From contig CM053256.1 in assembly GCA_028583405.1 (NCBI GenBank), forward strand, positions 23,223,325 to 23,287,324: DNA of 64,000 nucleotides, in the 5' to 3' direction. Below are positions 34,866 through 47,862 of this stretch, piece by piece. Under the pieces are notes generated by a model, which saw nothing but the letters and a program-made list of their open reading frames with translations, had not been told where the DNA came from and searched no databases. The DNA is from Pogonophryne albipinna. Lineage: Eukaryota > Chordata > Actinopteri > Perciformes > Artedidraconidae. The number at the start of each line of letters is the position of its first letter. The stretch's first letter is position 1. Made by a program: the position numbers and the translations under genes.

Positions 34866-36764
34866 TTGTTAACAAATACTGTGTCAAACCTTAAAAGTAC
34901 TAAAAGGCTTGGGACTTCTAGTTTACTCTGAAATGGGTTTAATGTATTCAATGTTTTGTATCTGTGTTTATTGTATCTTATCTATGTTGAAATAATTATA
35001 ATAAAGTAATGTTTTGGACCATTTAGTGGTATGGGTTGGATTAGTTTTTAGATCATTTAGTTAATGTAACATGTTTTTTTAGCTCGTAACTCTTTACATT
35101 TCTAGATAGGTTAATATTGTAAATACTTTATGTTCAGTGTGTTAGGGCCTTTATTCTCAAGCTCTGGAGATCTTATTGACGTGTTCCAATTGTACTTGTA
35201 TCGTTGTGAATAAAATGAATTTATTTATTGATTGAATGGTAACCCAAAGTCAGAGGAGCTGCTTAGTATGGACACGGCAAACATTTCAGACGGGATGAGT
35301 TTCATTCATTAGTTAAATGAGAAAAGCTTGAGTTGCGGCCAAAGATGTGAATTATATTTGGGGAATAAAGCGAGCCAATCACTGAGTAGTCTGCTGGCAA
35401 GAGGAGAAATTCTGCTTCTATGTTCCTGTTTACCTTGAAATTCCAATTAGAAACAAAAATACCTCTGCAGCGGCTGAATAATGCATTATATTAAAACAGA
35501 AGTCACTGTTGTTTGAGAATTTGTGAATTAGTCCACCGGTGAGTTATTGAGTCTCAGCATTTATTCATTATCTCTGCAGGGAGTATTCCCTTTAAAGCTT
35601 TATATAGCTGGCTCTGAATCATGGTTTCTCTCATGTCCACAAATGATTGTTCTGTGAAATAGAAAAACCCCTGGAGGTGAAATATCAGCCCTAATGAAAG
35701 TCTGAAGGAACGCATTTCATAAATATAAATGAATTTGGAAGCAAAAGAAGGAAACAACCTGGAGCTAAATGTTAAATAGGCAGGTACTAAATCTGAGTCT
35801 CAGTAACATTTTACATGTCAAATAATTTGTTTGGCTTCAGTCTAGTGTACCAATATAAGTGTCCTGTACTTATTGTTTGCACAAATAAAGATGAGGCAAC
35901 TTTAGCAGCCATTAGTTCTCATACTTTTAAGCAGTCAGTAGGCTTTCAGCTGTTACAAATTGCAGCTTTATGAAACAAGGCCACGGTTCAAATATTTACA
36001 ATAGCTTGGCTCACCTCTGGTTTAATGTTTTATTAGCAGGGTTTGACCATGGGGTGGCAGTAAAGACCCACTTACTGTGTTATTGTGAGAGTCAGGAACA
36101 CCAGGGAGAATTTACTTTGGTATAAATGTACTAAATTAAGTACATGTTTGAGGTACATGTGAGTATTATAATTTGTGCTACCTTATGTCTTTACTCTTTT
36201 TCTCTTCAGTCTTTAGGAGTACAATAATGTTCTTTAACAGCTTTAGTTGTAGCTGATCATACATTGATTAATCAGCATAATACTCAAATGGTTTATATTA
36301 TTAAACCACCCACAGGTATTAATCCTAAAAAGAGTACTTTGAGCTTTTCTATGCCAAAATTAGCTGCAAGCTAAAAAATGCAACTATGATTTGGGCCCTT
36401 CATGTAAGCCTAAATCTAATATTGTAATATTGTAAATCATAGCAAGCATAAAAAGCAATCAACATTCACGTAAAATGACTCGGTATGCCTGCTGTTTCTG
36501 ACACAGAGGAAATTTCAGGCACTAATAACTCTACCTCTGACCCCCCGCCTGTGAAGAGTGATGACCTGTCACGGTCTACCACCTAAACCAAACACTTCAT
36601 TTCCTCTACGGACAGGGAGGGGATCAATACAGACGCGATATTAAATCTTAGGCTGGAACATGGAAGAGAAGAAACCTGCTGAAGATCACAGAACTAAGCA
36701 GCACTTAAAATCATGATCATCCAACGCTGACTTCTAAAAACACTGCCACTAATAATCGTACTTT
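34866..36764. other. Intergenic DNA, no recognised gene
   Basis: No coding sequence or repeat boundary recognised; open frames are at most 67 codons and uninformative. Confidence 0.55.
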
Positions 36765-37648
36765 GTATCCACTAGGGGTGTAACGGTTCACAGAATTCAC
36801 GGTTCGGTATGTAGGCTACCTCGGTTTGGAGGTCACGGTTCGGTACGGGTTCGGTACAACAAGAAAAAGCAAAAAAAAGTCCCAAATGCATAATTCCAGG
36901 TTTGTTTTTTATTTATTTTGAACAGTAGTGCAATTCAGTTTAAAAATAAGGAACTCTAACATTTTGAATAATTAACTTTATAACACAATTAAAAACAAAC
37001 CACAAACAGTACCATACACACTCAGATGGCCATATTATCTATAATGGCTGATGTCAAACAAAAAGATTTCATCAAGCTGTTAAACTAAAAAGAATGTCTT
37101 GAAAATATTACAAAATAAATAATAAGAAAGTGTTTCAATCACTTTCAATCACAATCAATAAAAGCCGGGGTCCTCTACTATTGCATAAGGGTGCAGCATA
37201 GCCGTTGAAAAACATATGCCAAAAGCTTCTGTTATTTATTTTGTTCTCTCTGCTTTCATGTCTATTGGCTTCTTAAAAACAGCGGGGATAAGCTGCTGAA
37301 CTGCTGTTGTCTTTTATAGGTGTTCCGGATTAACTGGTTTCCCGATCAACTGGTTAACAGAGGCGTGGCCTTCGACTGAAATACACATTTCGATCGCTTC
37401 TTCTGTCGTTTACATAAATCTGTTGGTATATTTGGCTCGGTAGGAAGACTTTGATGCACATTCAGTACCAGTGTGTGTGAGGTTGTGGTTACGATGGCGA
37501 TATCCGGACGCGAACAGCGAGGACTACAAAAAGAAAAACGAGTTGACTGGGGATGTCTGTTCAAAACATTGCGAACTCCAATAAATCATTTAAACCAGCT
37601 ATTGTTGCCAGACTTATTACTGAATATCGTTCTTAATGTGATACCAAG

Positions 37649-38389
37649 GCCCTTTCTCATTTCATCAAATCCCCCTCCTCGACTCCTCGACTCCTCGGTC
37701 CTCCGGTAGTGACCCGGAAATGAATTTCAGCGCGCCATGTTGAAGGACATCTCATTTCTCTAAATGCACTTCGAGGACCGAGCATCGAGGAGGCTCTCTG
37801 GAGGAGCTATAACCGAGGATACACTGATGGGTCCTCCACGGCACCTTCGTGGATGCATTTCCGGCAACAGAGATGTTTCAAAGAGTCGTGACGCACGGCC
37901 GGACTTATCTCAGCCAATGACAGCTCTGCATGCATCCCCTAGATATTATTTTATTAACTGCTTTCATCGCGACGCGATGTTTCCAGAGACAACAGCTGTG
38001 AGGTCCGTGCTGAAAGCAGAGCAGTGTGTATAATAGATATCACTCAGTATAACAGGCCTACTCTCTTTATTTGCTGTAGTTTAGTAGATATCTACAAACA
38101 AAGAGTCCATATTTAATAAAATACACAACGGCTGTTAGCTGTAGGTGCATGTGTGTGGTACAGTGTGTGCGTAGATGCAGCGGACAGACAGGTCTCAGTT
38201 GGTTTGGTGTCCTCTGCTTACTTTTAATACTTGTAAATAAAACTTTTGGCCCGTAATTTATTTTCCTAATGTTAGCGACCATAGAGGGGAGAGGGGGGTG
38301 GGGGGAATATATCCAGTCTCTGATAGTGTTACGTTATTATGAGAGTGCTCTGTTTGATTCTGAAATTGTATATGTATATAAATATATAC

Positions 38390-38433
<44 letters not shown>

Positions 38434-38745
38434 GCATCTGTAGCCTGTTATTGTCTCATTATACCGCACTGTGAATGAATCAAAGTAAAGAAGTGGTCAT
38501 GAACACATCTGTCCATCAGACAGAGGGCTGCTGTGCCTCCTGTCATCATTAATGGACGTCTCTTTAAAATGACCGCTCAGAGGAGAGGAGTTCTCATTTC
38601 TCTAACCGCCTGGTGCTTCCCCTCCTCTCTCCTCGGTTCCCCTCCTCGGCTCCTCGGCTCGCATCTCCTGTGGGCGGGACTAAGTCTCGAGGATAGGAGT
38701 CGAGGAGGGGAGTCGAGGAGGGGAGTTAGAGAAATGAGAAAGGGC
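37649..38745. mobile_element. Inserted element with GCCCTTTCTCATTTC ends, 1097 bp
   Basis: Inverted ends GCCCTTTCTCATTTC / GAAATGAGAAAGGGC are flanked by the 5-bp direct repeat CCAAG (37644-37648 and 38746-38750). The opposite inverted arm (near 41036-41045) reads straight through with a single CCAAG, giving an empty-site reference. Ctcctcgact-type repeats lie at both ends and a TA/TG microsatellite at 38383-38431. No coding sequence was recognised. Confidence 0.85.
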
Positions 38746-38968
38746 CCAAGTCCATCTGAGACCTGTGTACACCTTCAGATAGCCTCCAAGTGAAGCGTAC
38801 GTTGTTTACTCAGTTTGAAAGCAGCGTGGAGAACTCTTCATCTGTGGTGATCCGCTCGAATAAATCATTAAAAACCAGCTATTGTTGCCCGATTTATCAC
38901 TGAATATCGTTCCTAATGTGATACTAAGTCCATCTGAGACCTGTGTACACCTTCAGACAGCCTCCAAG

Positions 38969-40574
38969 CAGTGGCGCCTCCAGAAATCTTTCATAGGGGT
39001 GGCCAAATGGGGCCACTGAAAATATTGGGGTGGCCCACCAAAACCAAGAATGTAATTGTTGTAAAAGTATAGACTAGATGAAAACAATGGCAAAGAGAAT
39101 CACCTACTGATATACTTTGGTTTCTTATTTTACATTTTCTGATACTATTCATCTGAAGTGAATATAATACGGATAGTTAACATTTGACTTCAAACAACAT
39201 TTAAAAGAACCTTGTTTTGTGTTATGTATACATGTGTTGGTGATTTATTGTTTTGTTTTTTATATATGCTAGTTGTTCTTTCCTTTTAAAAAGACAAATA
39301 CAGCTTAATTTAAATAAGTTCCTTTATTGTAAGGCACAAAATGTTCAGCATTCTCAACACATACAATACACAACATGTTCTTCAGTTATATTATGTCTCT
39401 AGGTTCTAAATAGTTTTAGAACAAAGCTGTTTGTGTCACACTGGGATCAAAGATGATTGACATGACTTTATTAAATCAAGTTTTAAAACATGACTATTTT
39501 ATTTCAACAGAACCCAAAAACACAAGGGGTATAAAATGGTAAATACATACGATTGATTGAACACAAAAACACCATCTATTATTGACCTTTAAGCAAATTC
39601 AAAACATTATAAATGATACAAAACACCACCTTTTAGTATTAGACAGAAAATAGGTGACGAGACATATTTCTATTTTTTTAGATTAGGCCACTGTGGTGAG
39701 AGTAATACATATAGCTTGTATTCCATTTGTTTTGAAAATGTATTATTTATACTTTATAAACAAACTGGTTACCCTTTTTTAAATGAGCATACAGAACATT
39801 ATGAAAACAAACTTGACTAATGGTCGGCTCATAACCTCAGAACACAGAAGAGGAAAAACTGCATAGATTCTCGTTTCATTTTGAAGGAGCTGCAGACCTA
39901 AAGTGTGTAGAAGACTTAAATGATTAAAAAGGTCACAATCACATTAATAAAACTGTACTTAGGTTTTAGTTTCACTTTTACAAAACAGAGTTCCACATGT
40001 ACTTTCTAGCATGTATGGCCATCTCCTCACTAGCCCTATGCTGCTGCTCCCCTGCCAGCTCTGTCTCTCCTTTACTCATCTTCTTCTTAAAATAAGAAGA
40101 GATGTCTGTTGACTTTCTCTTCATTTTCTGCAAATTGCCCCCTAACACTGACCTCTGACCCCCCTGTGGCCCCCCTAACAATGAAACGTTTTTTTTTTTT
40201 TTTTTTTAAATGTATATTTTCTGGTACTCGGTTTGCCAAAAACCGCAGGATTTTGTTGCTGTAATATGAGATTGTGCAGACACCCTTATGTAAAGTAGAG
40301 ATGTAACTGTTCATTGCCTTTATTTTTATATAAATATGGTGTTAGTGCAAACACTATAACTTAAGCTGAAGCTAACAGTAATAACTATAAGATATATCTG
40401 AAATAAATAAGTGTACTGAAACAAATACCAATAACTGTATTGCATTGTTTTCTTATGCGCAATTACTTCATACTGTCTAGTTCTCTTTTTCGTCCTGCAT
40501 TTATTGTGCCCCCCTCAGAAAATAACTGGCCCCCCAGTGGCCCCCCCAGTCAAATTGGTCTAGAACCGCCACTG
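38969..40574 (-). mobile_element. hAT element with CAGTGGCG ends, about 1.6 kb
   Basis: Begins CAGTGGCG and ends CGCCACTG. Direct flanks (cctccaag, ctcaaacc) do not form a convincing 8-bp duplication, so one edge may be rearranged. A minus-strand frame near the right end encodes a transposase-like N-terminus. The right end recurs at 34691-34865. Confidence 0.65.
39978..40181 (-). pseudogene. hAT transposase N-terminal fragment (KRK...YF type)
   Basis: The frame contains MKRKSTDISSYFKKK, which resembles the N-terminus of TTF/ZMYM1-like hAT transposases (a basic start followed by an SSYF/SFF motif). It stops after 67 codons without zinc-finger or catalytic residues. Confidence 0.5.
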
Positions 40575-41379
40575 CTCAAACCCGAGTCCCAACAGTAAGA
40601 ATCACTCAAGCCCTGCGCGTTATGAGTGTGCCACGAATCAACACGTCGCAATAGATCACCTCATAATATAGACATTTTTAACGCTGACTTTCTAAATAGG
40701 CCCCCCATTTCCTTTTGCTCTGTCTGCTAATGTAGTAGCTGATAGGATGTAAACCTGGATCAAAGCTGTTGTGCTAGAAATAGAATGCAATTAAAAAAAG
40801 GTTTATATTCTAGCAATACTGGCTGTCTTTTCTGTCTTCCAACAGACTCACCAAAATAAAAATAGGCATCACAGTTTACCCTGGGCGGGTCCCAGTTCCC
40901 TGGGCGGATCGCCGTTTACCTGAGCGGGTCACAGTTTAACACAGATGAAGACTTCTCCACGCTGCTTTCAAACTGTGAGTAAACAACGTACACTTCACTT
41001 GGAGGCTATCTGAAGGTGTACACAGGTCTCAGATGGACTTGGTATCACATTAAGAACAATATTCAGTAATAAGTCTGGCAACAATAGCTGGTTTAAATGA
41101 TTTATTGGAGTTCGCAATGTTTTGAACAGACATCCCCATGTCAACTCGTTTTTCTTTTTGTAGTCCTCGCTGTTCGCGTCCGGATATCGCCATCGTAACC
41201 ACAACCTCACACACTGGTACTGAATGTGCATCAAAGTCTTCCTACCGAGCCAAATATACCAACAGATTTATGTAAATGACAGAAGAAGCGATAGAAATGT
41301 GTATTTCAGTCGAAGGCCACGCCCCCCACCTCTGTTAACCAGTTGATCGGGAAACCAGTTAATCCGGAACACCGGCTCC

Positions 41380-41560
41380 GGTGATTGCCAAATCTGGGTG
41401 ATGCCTTCTGATATGATTTAGCATGTTTGACGTGTTACTATTAGCATACCGCACCGCTGTCTAACAACGCCGACACACCGTCCTCGTCCGATCCACCATC
41501 GTTGTTGTAGTCCACAGGGAACCCAAAATGTTCCCACACAGCTGATTTAAAAGAAGCAGG
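41380..41560 (-). pseudogene. ZBED-like hAT transposase finger, broken
   Basis: On the minus strand, SAVWEHFGFPVDYNND and later NMLNHIRRHHPD are the two halves of a BED zinc finger as in ZBED1-like transposases. Between them are in-frame stops (TAA TAG after GAVC) and a frame change, so the copy is dead. Confidence 0.75.
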
Positions 41561-41864
41561 TGGGTTCTAGCTCCTGTGTGTTATCTGAATTTACTAACTT
41601 TTCTTCTTCTTGTATTTTGTTCGTTTTGTCGTGTTTTCTTCTTCTTCTTCATTTGTTGTTTAAGGGCGGCTGGTAAACAGCTTTTAGGCGCAATACCGCC
41701 CCCTGGATTATATATAGTGTAATGGATACTGCCCTGAATGACAGACTTTTTTCCCACTCGTAAAAAAAGGCGTATTCGTCGTGTGACTGCATGCACCGAA
41801 CCGTGACGTCCGAACCGTGACGGTACGGGACGAATACTGATACCGTTACACCCCTAGTATCCAC

Positions 41865-43185
41865 ATAATCTGTAGTTAATCTGTCCACAGTCCAAAAAGT
41901 AGCGTAAAAGATGTATCTGTGATTCCATCCAGGCAGTTTTTCCTGCACACCGCTGAGCTCTCATTGCTAAACCGGCCCCCTGGGAATGTAACAGAGACAA
42001 TAATATAAACAGCTGCATCGCCTGCTGTGCTGAGATCTGAGTCATTTTCATCCTCTGCCTTCTCTTTCCTCACTCGTGCCCGTACAGCCTCCCTGGGAAT
42101 AACAATCACGCTAATCTGTACTACTGCTGAGAGCCTGCCTGAAACCTCAGCCAGTTTGTTTATCTGTTTTGGCTGCTGGTCCTAAAACACCAGGATGGGG
42201 CTGCTAATTACAAACAGTTAAACCATAAACACGTACATCTCGATTTACCGTTTTCCATTGTATATTCCACAGATGGAGATGAGTGCAGGCTTTTTTTTTT
42301 TTTATCTCTCGTTTATGTAGCTCCACATATCTCAGCTCCTCTATTGAATTTTACAGGTCTTTACCCCTAGGGCGGAGAATTGCTTAAACACCAACCACCA
42401 GTGTTGTGATAGCACCAAAGAACTCAGCCGTTTCTACATTAGGATGATGTAATCTAATTGAACAGTGGAAACCCAAGCGGGCGACCTCCAAGTTTGACAA
42501 GTGAAGCCAATGCATTCTTGCCTTGAACCTGCATTTTTTTTTAAATAGCCAGCAGGGGGCAACTCCATTGGTTACAAAAATAAGTCATATTGTATAGAAG
42601 TCTATGAGAAAATCAGCCCAACACTCACTTGATATACAATCTAGTAAAAATTATTCTGATGAGTTTAAGGTCTCAATCGCAGTTTACTTCAATACAGCAT
42701 GAAGTTCATTTTGTAAATGATGGACCCTTATAGTAACATAGTCCTATAGTATGCTCTAGGAGTTGCTACCTTGTGAATGACAAGTGCTGTATCCTGTAGA
42801 TTACAATAAAGGTGAAGTGTTGTTTCTCTTGAAAAAATCTTGATAATTGTTTCGGTGTACGGCATTGTTCATTTTTTCATTTTTTTTTGGTAGCCAAAAT
42901 AAGCATCTCAATCAATTCAACAGTTAACATGAATACCGGATTGCCAACAAAGCTAGCTAGCTACTGCAGAGGAGTTAGCTGGTAACCTAGTTATTGCTAT
43001 GCCGACAGTACCAGCCTAGGCAGGGGTTGTGTCTACTGTAGATGGTAATCCTACATTTTTGAAAACTTGAGTCCAAAGACTAACCTCAACCATTTCAGTG
43101 GATCAAGGGTTACCAGACAACCTAGGCTAACCTTAACCATTTTAGGACAATGCTTACCTTAACCATCTCTCAAAGTTGCTCACCC
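41865..43185. other. Intergenic DNA with one dispersed repeat
   Basis: 42470-42830 (landmarks gccagcagggggcaactcc and tgtatagaagtctatgagaa) is, from memory, a very common teleost dispersed repeat; I could not fix its ends. The rest is unrecognised. Confidence 0.4.
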
Positions 43186-43193
43186 CCTGTCAG

Positions 43194-44019
<826 letters not shown>

Positions 44020-44027
44020 CCTGTCAG

Positions 44028-45160
44028 GCCTTGCTCATCTCTTCATACCCAAAAATTGTCCTTTCTGTTTCCATAAAAAAAAGACTGTGTAATTCCAAAA
44101 GTCCAAACTCAAGGCTTAATAACGGCAGTCCACAAACCAATGGGTGTAAGGTCAATGATTCAGTAGATAGACAACAAGAACCCAGAGAGAGACATTCAAA
44201 AACACCTAGGCAATAAGAAAGGTATACAATATAAATGAGTTACTAAAAGGACATCCACACCCTAACCCTTTCTCTGGTTTTAACGTATAGTTCACAAACA
44301 ACTTTAATTTAATAATATCAAACTCTAGTTAACTATCACAGACTATAGAAATAAACCATGCAAATATGCTGCTATGATGTCTCTCGTTGGCCCAAGTCGT
44401 GCTGAGCCTTTTGGAGCCAACTCGTGAAACTATAACTCATTACAATATTGCACCAAAAAGTGATAATACTAAAGTGACCTTGTCCTCATTTTAGAAATGC
44501 TCTCCATCGCTATAATAGTCCTGTAATACTGTAAAAGCATGCCTGTAGGACTCAAAAAGACATTTTAAATGATCTCATTGTGCTTTATGGGAACATTTGG
44601 TCTATTTGTACAACCCGAAACTACTTATGATGCTTGGACACTTTGTTAAGAGGAACTAACATGCTTAATGGTGCTTTTATCTCTCTCTGTAATGATACAG
44701 CAATAACCCTGTATACAATCTGTGTGAATAAATGACATACTGTATATGTGTGTGCATTCATTTCATTTGCTCAAGCAAAAACAATATGACGGTGTACATT
44801 CTCTATTATAGGTAAAAGTAATGTATCAAAAACACTAAGTTAGTATTATCAGGTAATATACTGAATCACATTTTGAACCCCTCTCTTCTTGTTGAGTACT
44901 TTTTCATTAACTCTGTCTGAAATGTTTTATAAGACACCTTATGACATCACCTATATTTGTATTTGAATATTCATTTAGGGTTTTAATGGAGGATTGGGAA
45001 TAAAGAGGTTTTACATGTCTTTTATGTTCTAGAAATTAATATCTGTATATCACACATTTATCAGATGTGTATATCATATTATCAGTGCAAAAATATATCA
45101 CACATATTTATTATGAGTTTATCTTTTGGGTAAATCACTACAAACGCATGCAGTGCATTG
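44028..45160. other. Intergenic DNA, no recognised gene
   Basis: AT-rich, unique-looking; a TATATC/CACATA-rich patch lies near 45040-45110. Confidence 0.55.
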
Positions 45161-45164
45161 TTCA

Positions 45165-45869
45165 AATGTCATTTAGCTGACGCTTTTATCCAAAGCGACT
45201 TACAATAAGTGCATTCGACCAAGAAGATACAAACTTGAAGAAAACATAAACATATAAGTACATCAGGTTTCATAGAGCCAAACCATTTTAAATGCTACTC
45301 AACAGGTTTTAGATAAGCCTGTCCTTTGTTAGTATATACGTGCTTTGTTAGTATGTAAGTGCTTAGTATATAAGTGTAAGTATGTTAGTGCTGTCAAAGT
45401 AAAACATTTCATTTTATTGCTCAAAGTGGAGTCGAAAGAGATGAGTTTTCAGTCTGCGCCGGAAGATGTGTACAGTAGGCTTTCTGATGTCATGATGTCA
45501 ATTAATGGGGAGCTCATTCCACCATTTTGGAGCCAGGATAGCAAACCCACGTGTTTTTGCTGATGGGAACTTGGGTCCCCTTGGCAGCGAGGGTGCAGCG
45601 AGCCGTTTGGCTGATGCAGAGCGAAGTGCACGTGCTGGGGTATACAGTTTAACCATGTCCTGGATGTAGGAAGGGCCAGATCCATTCGCAGCATGGTATG
45701 CGAGTACCATTGTCTTGAAGTGGATTCTAGCAGTTACCGGAAGCCAGTGAAGGGAGCGGAGGAGCGGCGTGGTGTGGGAACATTTAGGAAGGTTGAAGAC
45801 CAGACGAGCCGCTGCATTCTGGATGAGCTGCAGAGGTCGGATGGCAATAACTTTATTTGATACAAACAT
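45165..45869 (-). mobile_element. L2-type LINE 3' remnant with RT C-terminus
   Basis: The minus-strand frame 45498-45869 contains LQLIQNAAARLVFNLPK, LLRSLHWLPVTARIHFKTM and WWNELPIN, the conserved C-terminal part of L2/Maui-type ORF2. Right after PIN comes an in-frame TGA, then the frame continues with IFRRRLKTHLF, so the stop is a decay mutation. At 45176-45220 is the conserved L2 3' core (acgcttttatccaaagcgac). Confidence 0.85.
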
Positions 45870-46758
<889 letters not shown>

Positions 46759-47052
46759 AAACGCTGCAGGAAGCTCTTTCTCAGTCATGACTGTGTGAGC
46801 AGTGAGACAGGAGCAGGGTGCGGAGCTGTCTGCAACACCACCTCTGTCTTCCCTCTCTCTTAAAACTTCAATCAGCAAGAGGCTCAAACTGCTTTTCAAC
46901 TGCTATTTGATCATTTCAAAATCTGTCTTCACTGGAGAAGAAAATACAATTTGCCTGGATTATATGTGGATGAAATGAAGTTTTTTGGAGGATTTATGCT
47001 TATTGGACTTCCAGGGCCCTGCAGGTAATTACAATTTTTTGATTTCTCAATT

Positions 47053-47862
47053 ATGGAAAACCTCACCATGGATAACATGACCATGGAGAATGACACGTTG
47101 GTGCATGACAATCAAACCACGCTGGGGGTTTGGACTGACTACACAAATGAATACAAAGTGGTCAGCGTGTTTCTGGTGTCCCTTATTTGCGGGATGGGGA
47201 TTGTGGGGAATGTGATGGTGATCATGGTGGTGCTGACCACCAAACACATGCGGACCCCCACTAACTGTTACCTGGTGAGCCTGGCCGCGGCTGACCTGAT
47301 GGTGCTGACGGCGGCCGGGCTGCCCAACATCACCGACGCCCTGCACGGACAGTGGGTGTACGGCTACGTAGGGTGCCTGGGCATCACTTATTTCCAGTAC
47401 CTGGGAATAAATGCGTCCTCCTGCTCCATCACAGCCTTCACCGTGGAGCGCTACATCGCCATCTGCCACCCCATCAAAGCGCAGTTCCTGTGCACTTTAT
47501 CCAGGGCGAAGAAAATCATCATGGTGGTGTGGGCGCTCACCTCCGTCTACTGCGTAATGTGGCTCTTCCTCTCGGACACGGAGAAGTTGGTGTACGACAA
47601 CGTGGTGCTTCTCAGCTGCGCCTACAAGGTGTCCAGGACTTACTACCTGCCCATTTACTTCACGGATTTCGCGGTGTTTTACGTGCTGCCCCTCATGCTG
47701 GCCACGGTTCTGTACGGACTGATCGCCCGGATACTTTTCCTCAACCCGCTGCCATCTGATCCAAAGAACAGCACCAAGAAGTGGAAGAAGGAGGCGAGTC
47801 AGGGCGGGAGGATGGTCAGCACCTGCTCCTCCAGCAGCACCACGGCCGCCTCGCGCAGACAG
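47053..47862 (+). CDS. trhr: Thyrotropin-releasing hormone receptor, coding exon 1 (TM1-TM5)
   Basis: Encodes residues 1-270 of a class A GPCR for the tripeptide TRH, coupled to Gq/phospholipase C at the plasma membrane. Seen: four N-glycosylation sequons (N3, N8, N13, N20), TM1 with [25 protein letters not shown] in TM2, the disulfide pair C108/C189, [17 protein letters not shown] in TM3 with Y116 and N120 matching the TRH-contacting Y106 and N110 of human TRHR, ERY (132-134) for the DRY motif, and [13 protein letters not shown] after TM5. The exon ends ...SRRQ at 47862, before a GTGGGA donor, the same position as the mammalian intron before TM6. Teleosts have several TRHR genes; close similarity to human TRHR and linkage to tmem74 point to type 1, with the a/b ohnolog unresolved. 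Confidence 0.96.

Larger units (their letters stand above)
37319..41373. repeat. Long inverted-arm structure inside the hAT
   Basis: Left arm 37319-37648 and right arm about 41036-41373 are near-identical inverted copies starting GGTGTTCCGGATTAACTGG; similarity continues at 38751-38830 versus about 40935-41035. A partial direct copy follows at about 38870-38968. Each arm carries a short frame with FKTLRTPINHLNQLLLPDLL (plus strand in the left arm, minus in the right) that I do not recognise. It may be a separate foldback-type element or an inverted duplication. Confidence 0.75.
36773..41856 (-). mobile_element. 5.1-kb ZBED-like hAT element holding nested insertions
   Basis: Ends TAGGGGTGTAACGGT (left) and its complement at the right are inverted and flanked by the perfect 8-bp repeat GTATCCAC at 36765-36772 and 41857-41864. 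Accgtgacg/cggttcgg-rich subterminal repeats lie at both ends. A degraded BED-finger frame at its right side indicates minus-strand transposase orientation. Most of the interior is occupied by a structure with long inverted arms (37319-37648 and about 41036-41373), an insertion at 37649-38745 and another hAT at 38969-40574. Confidence 0.9.
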
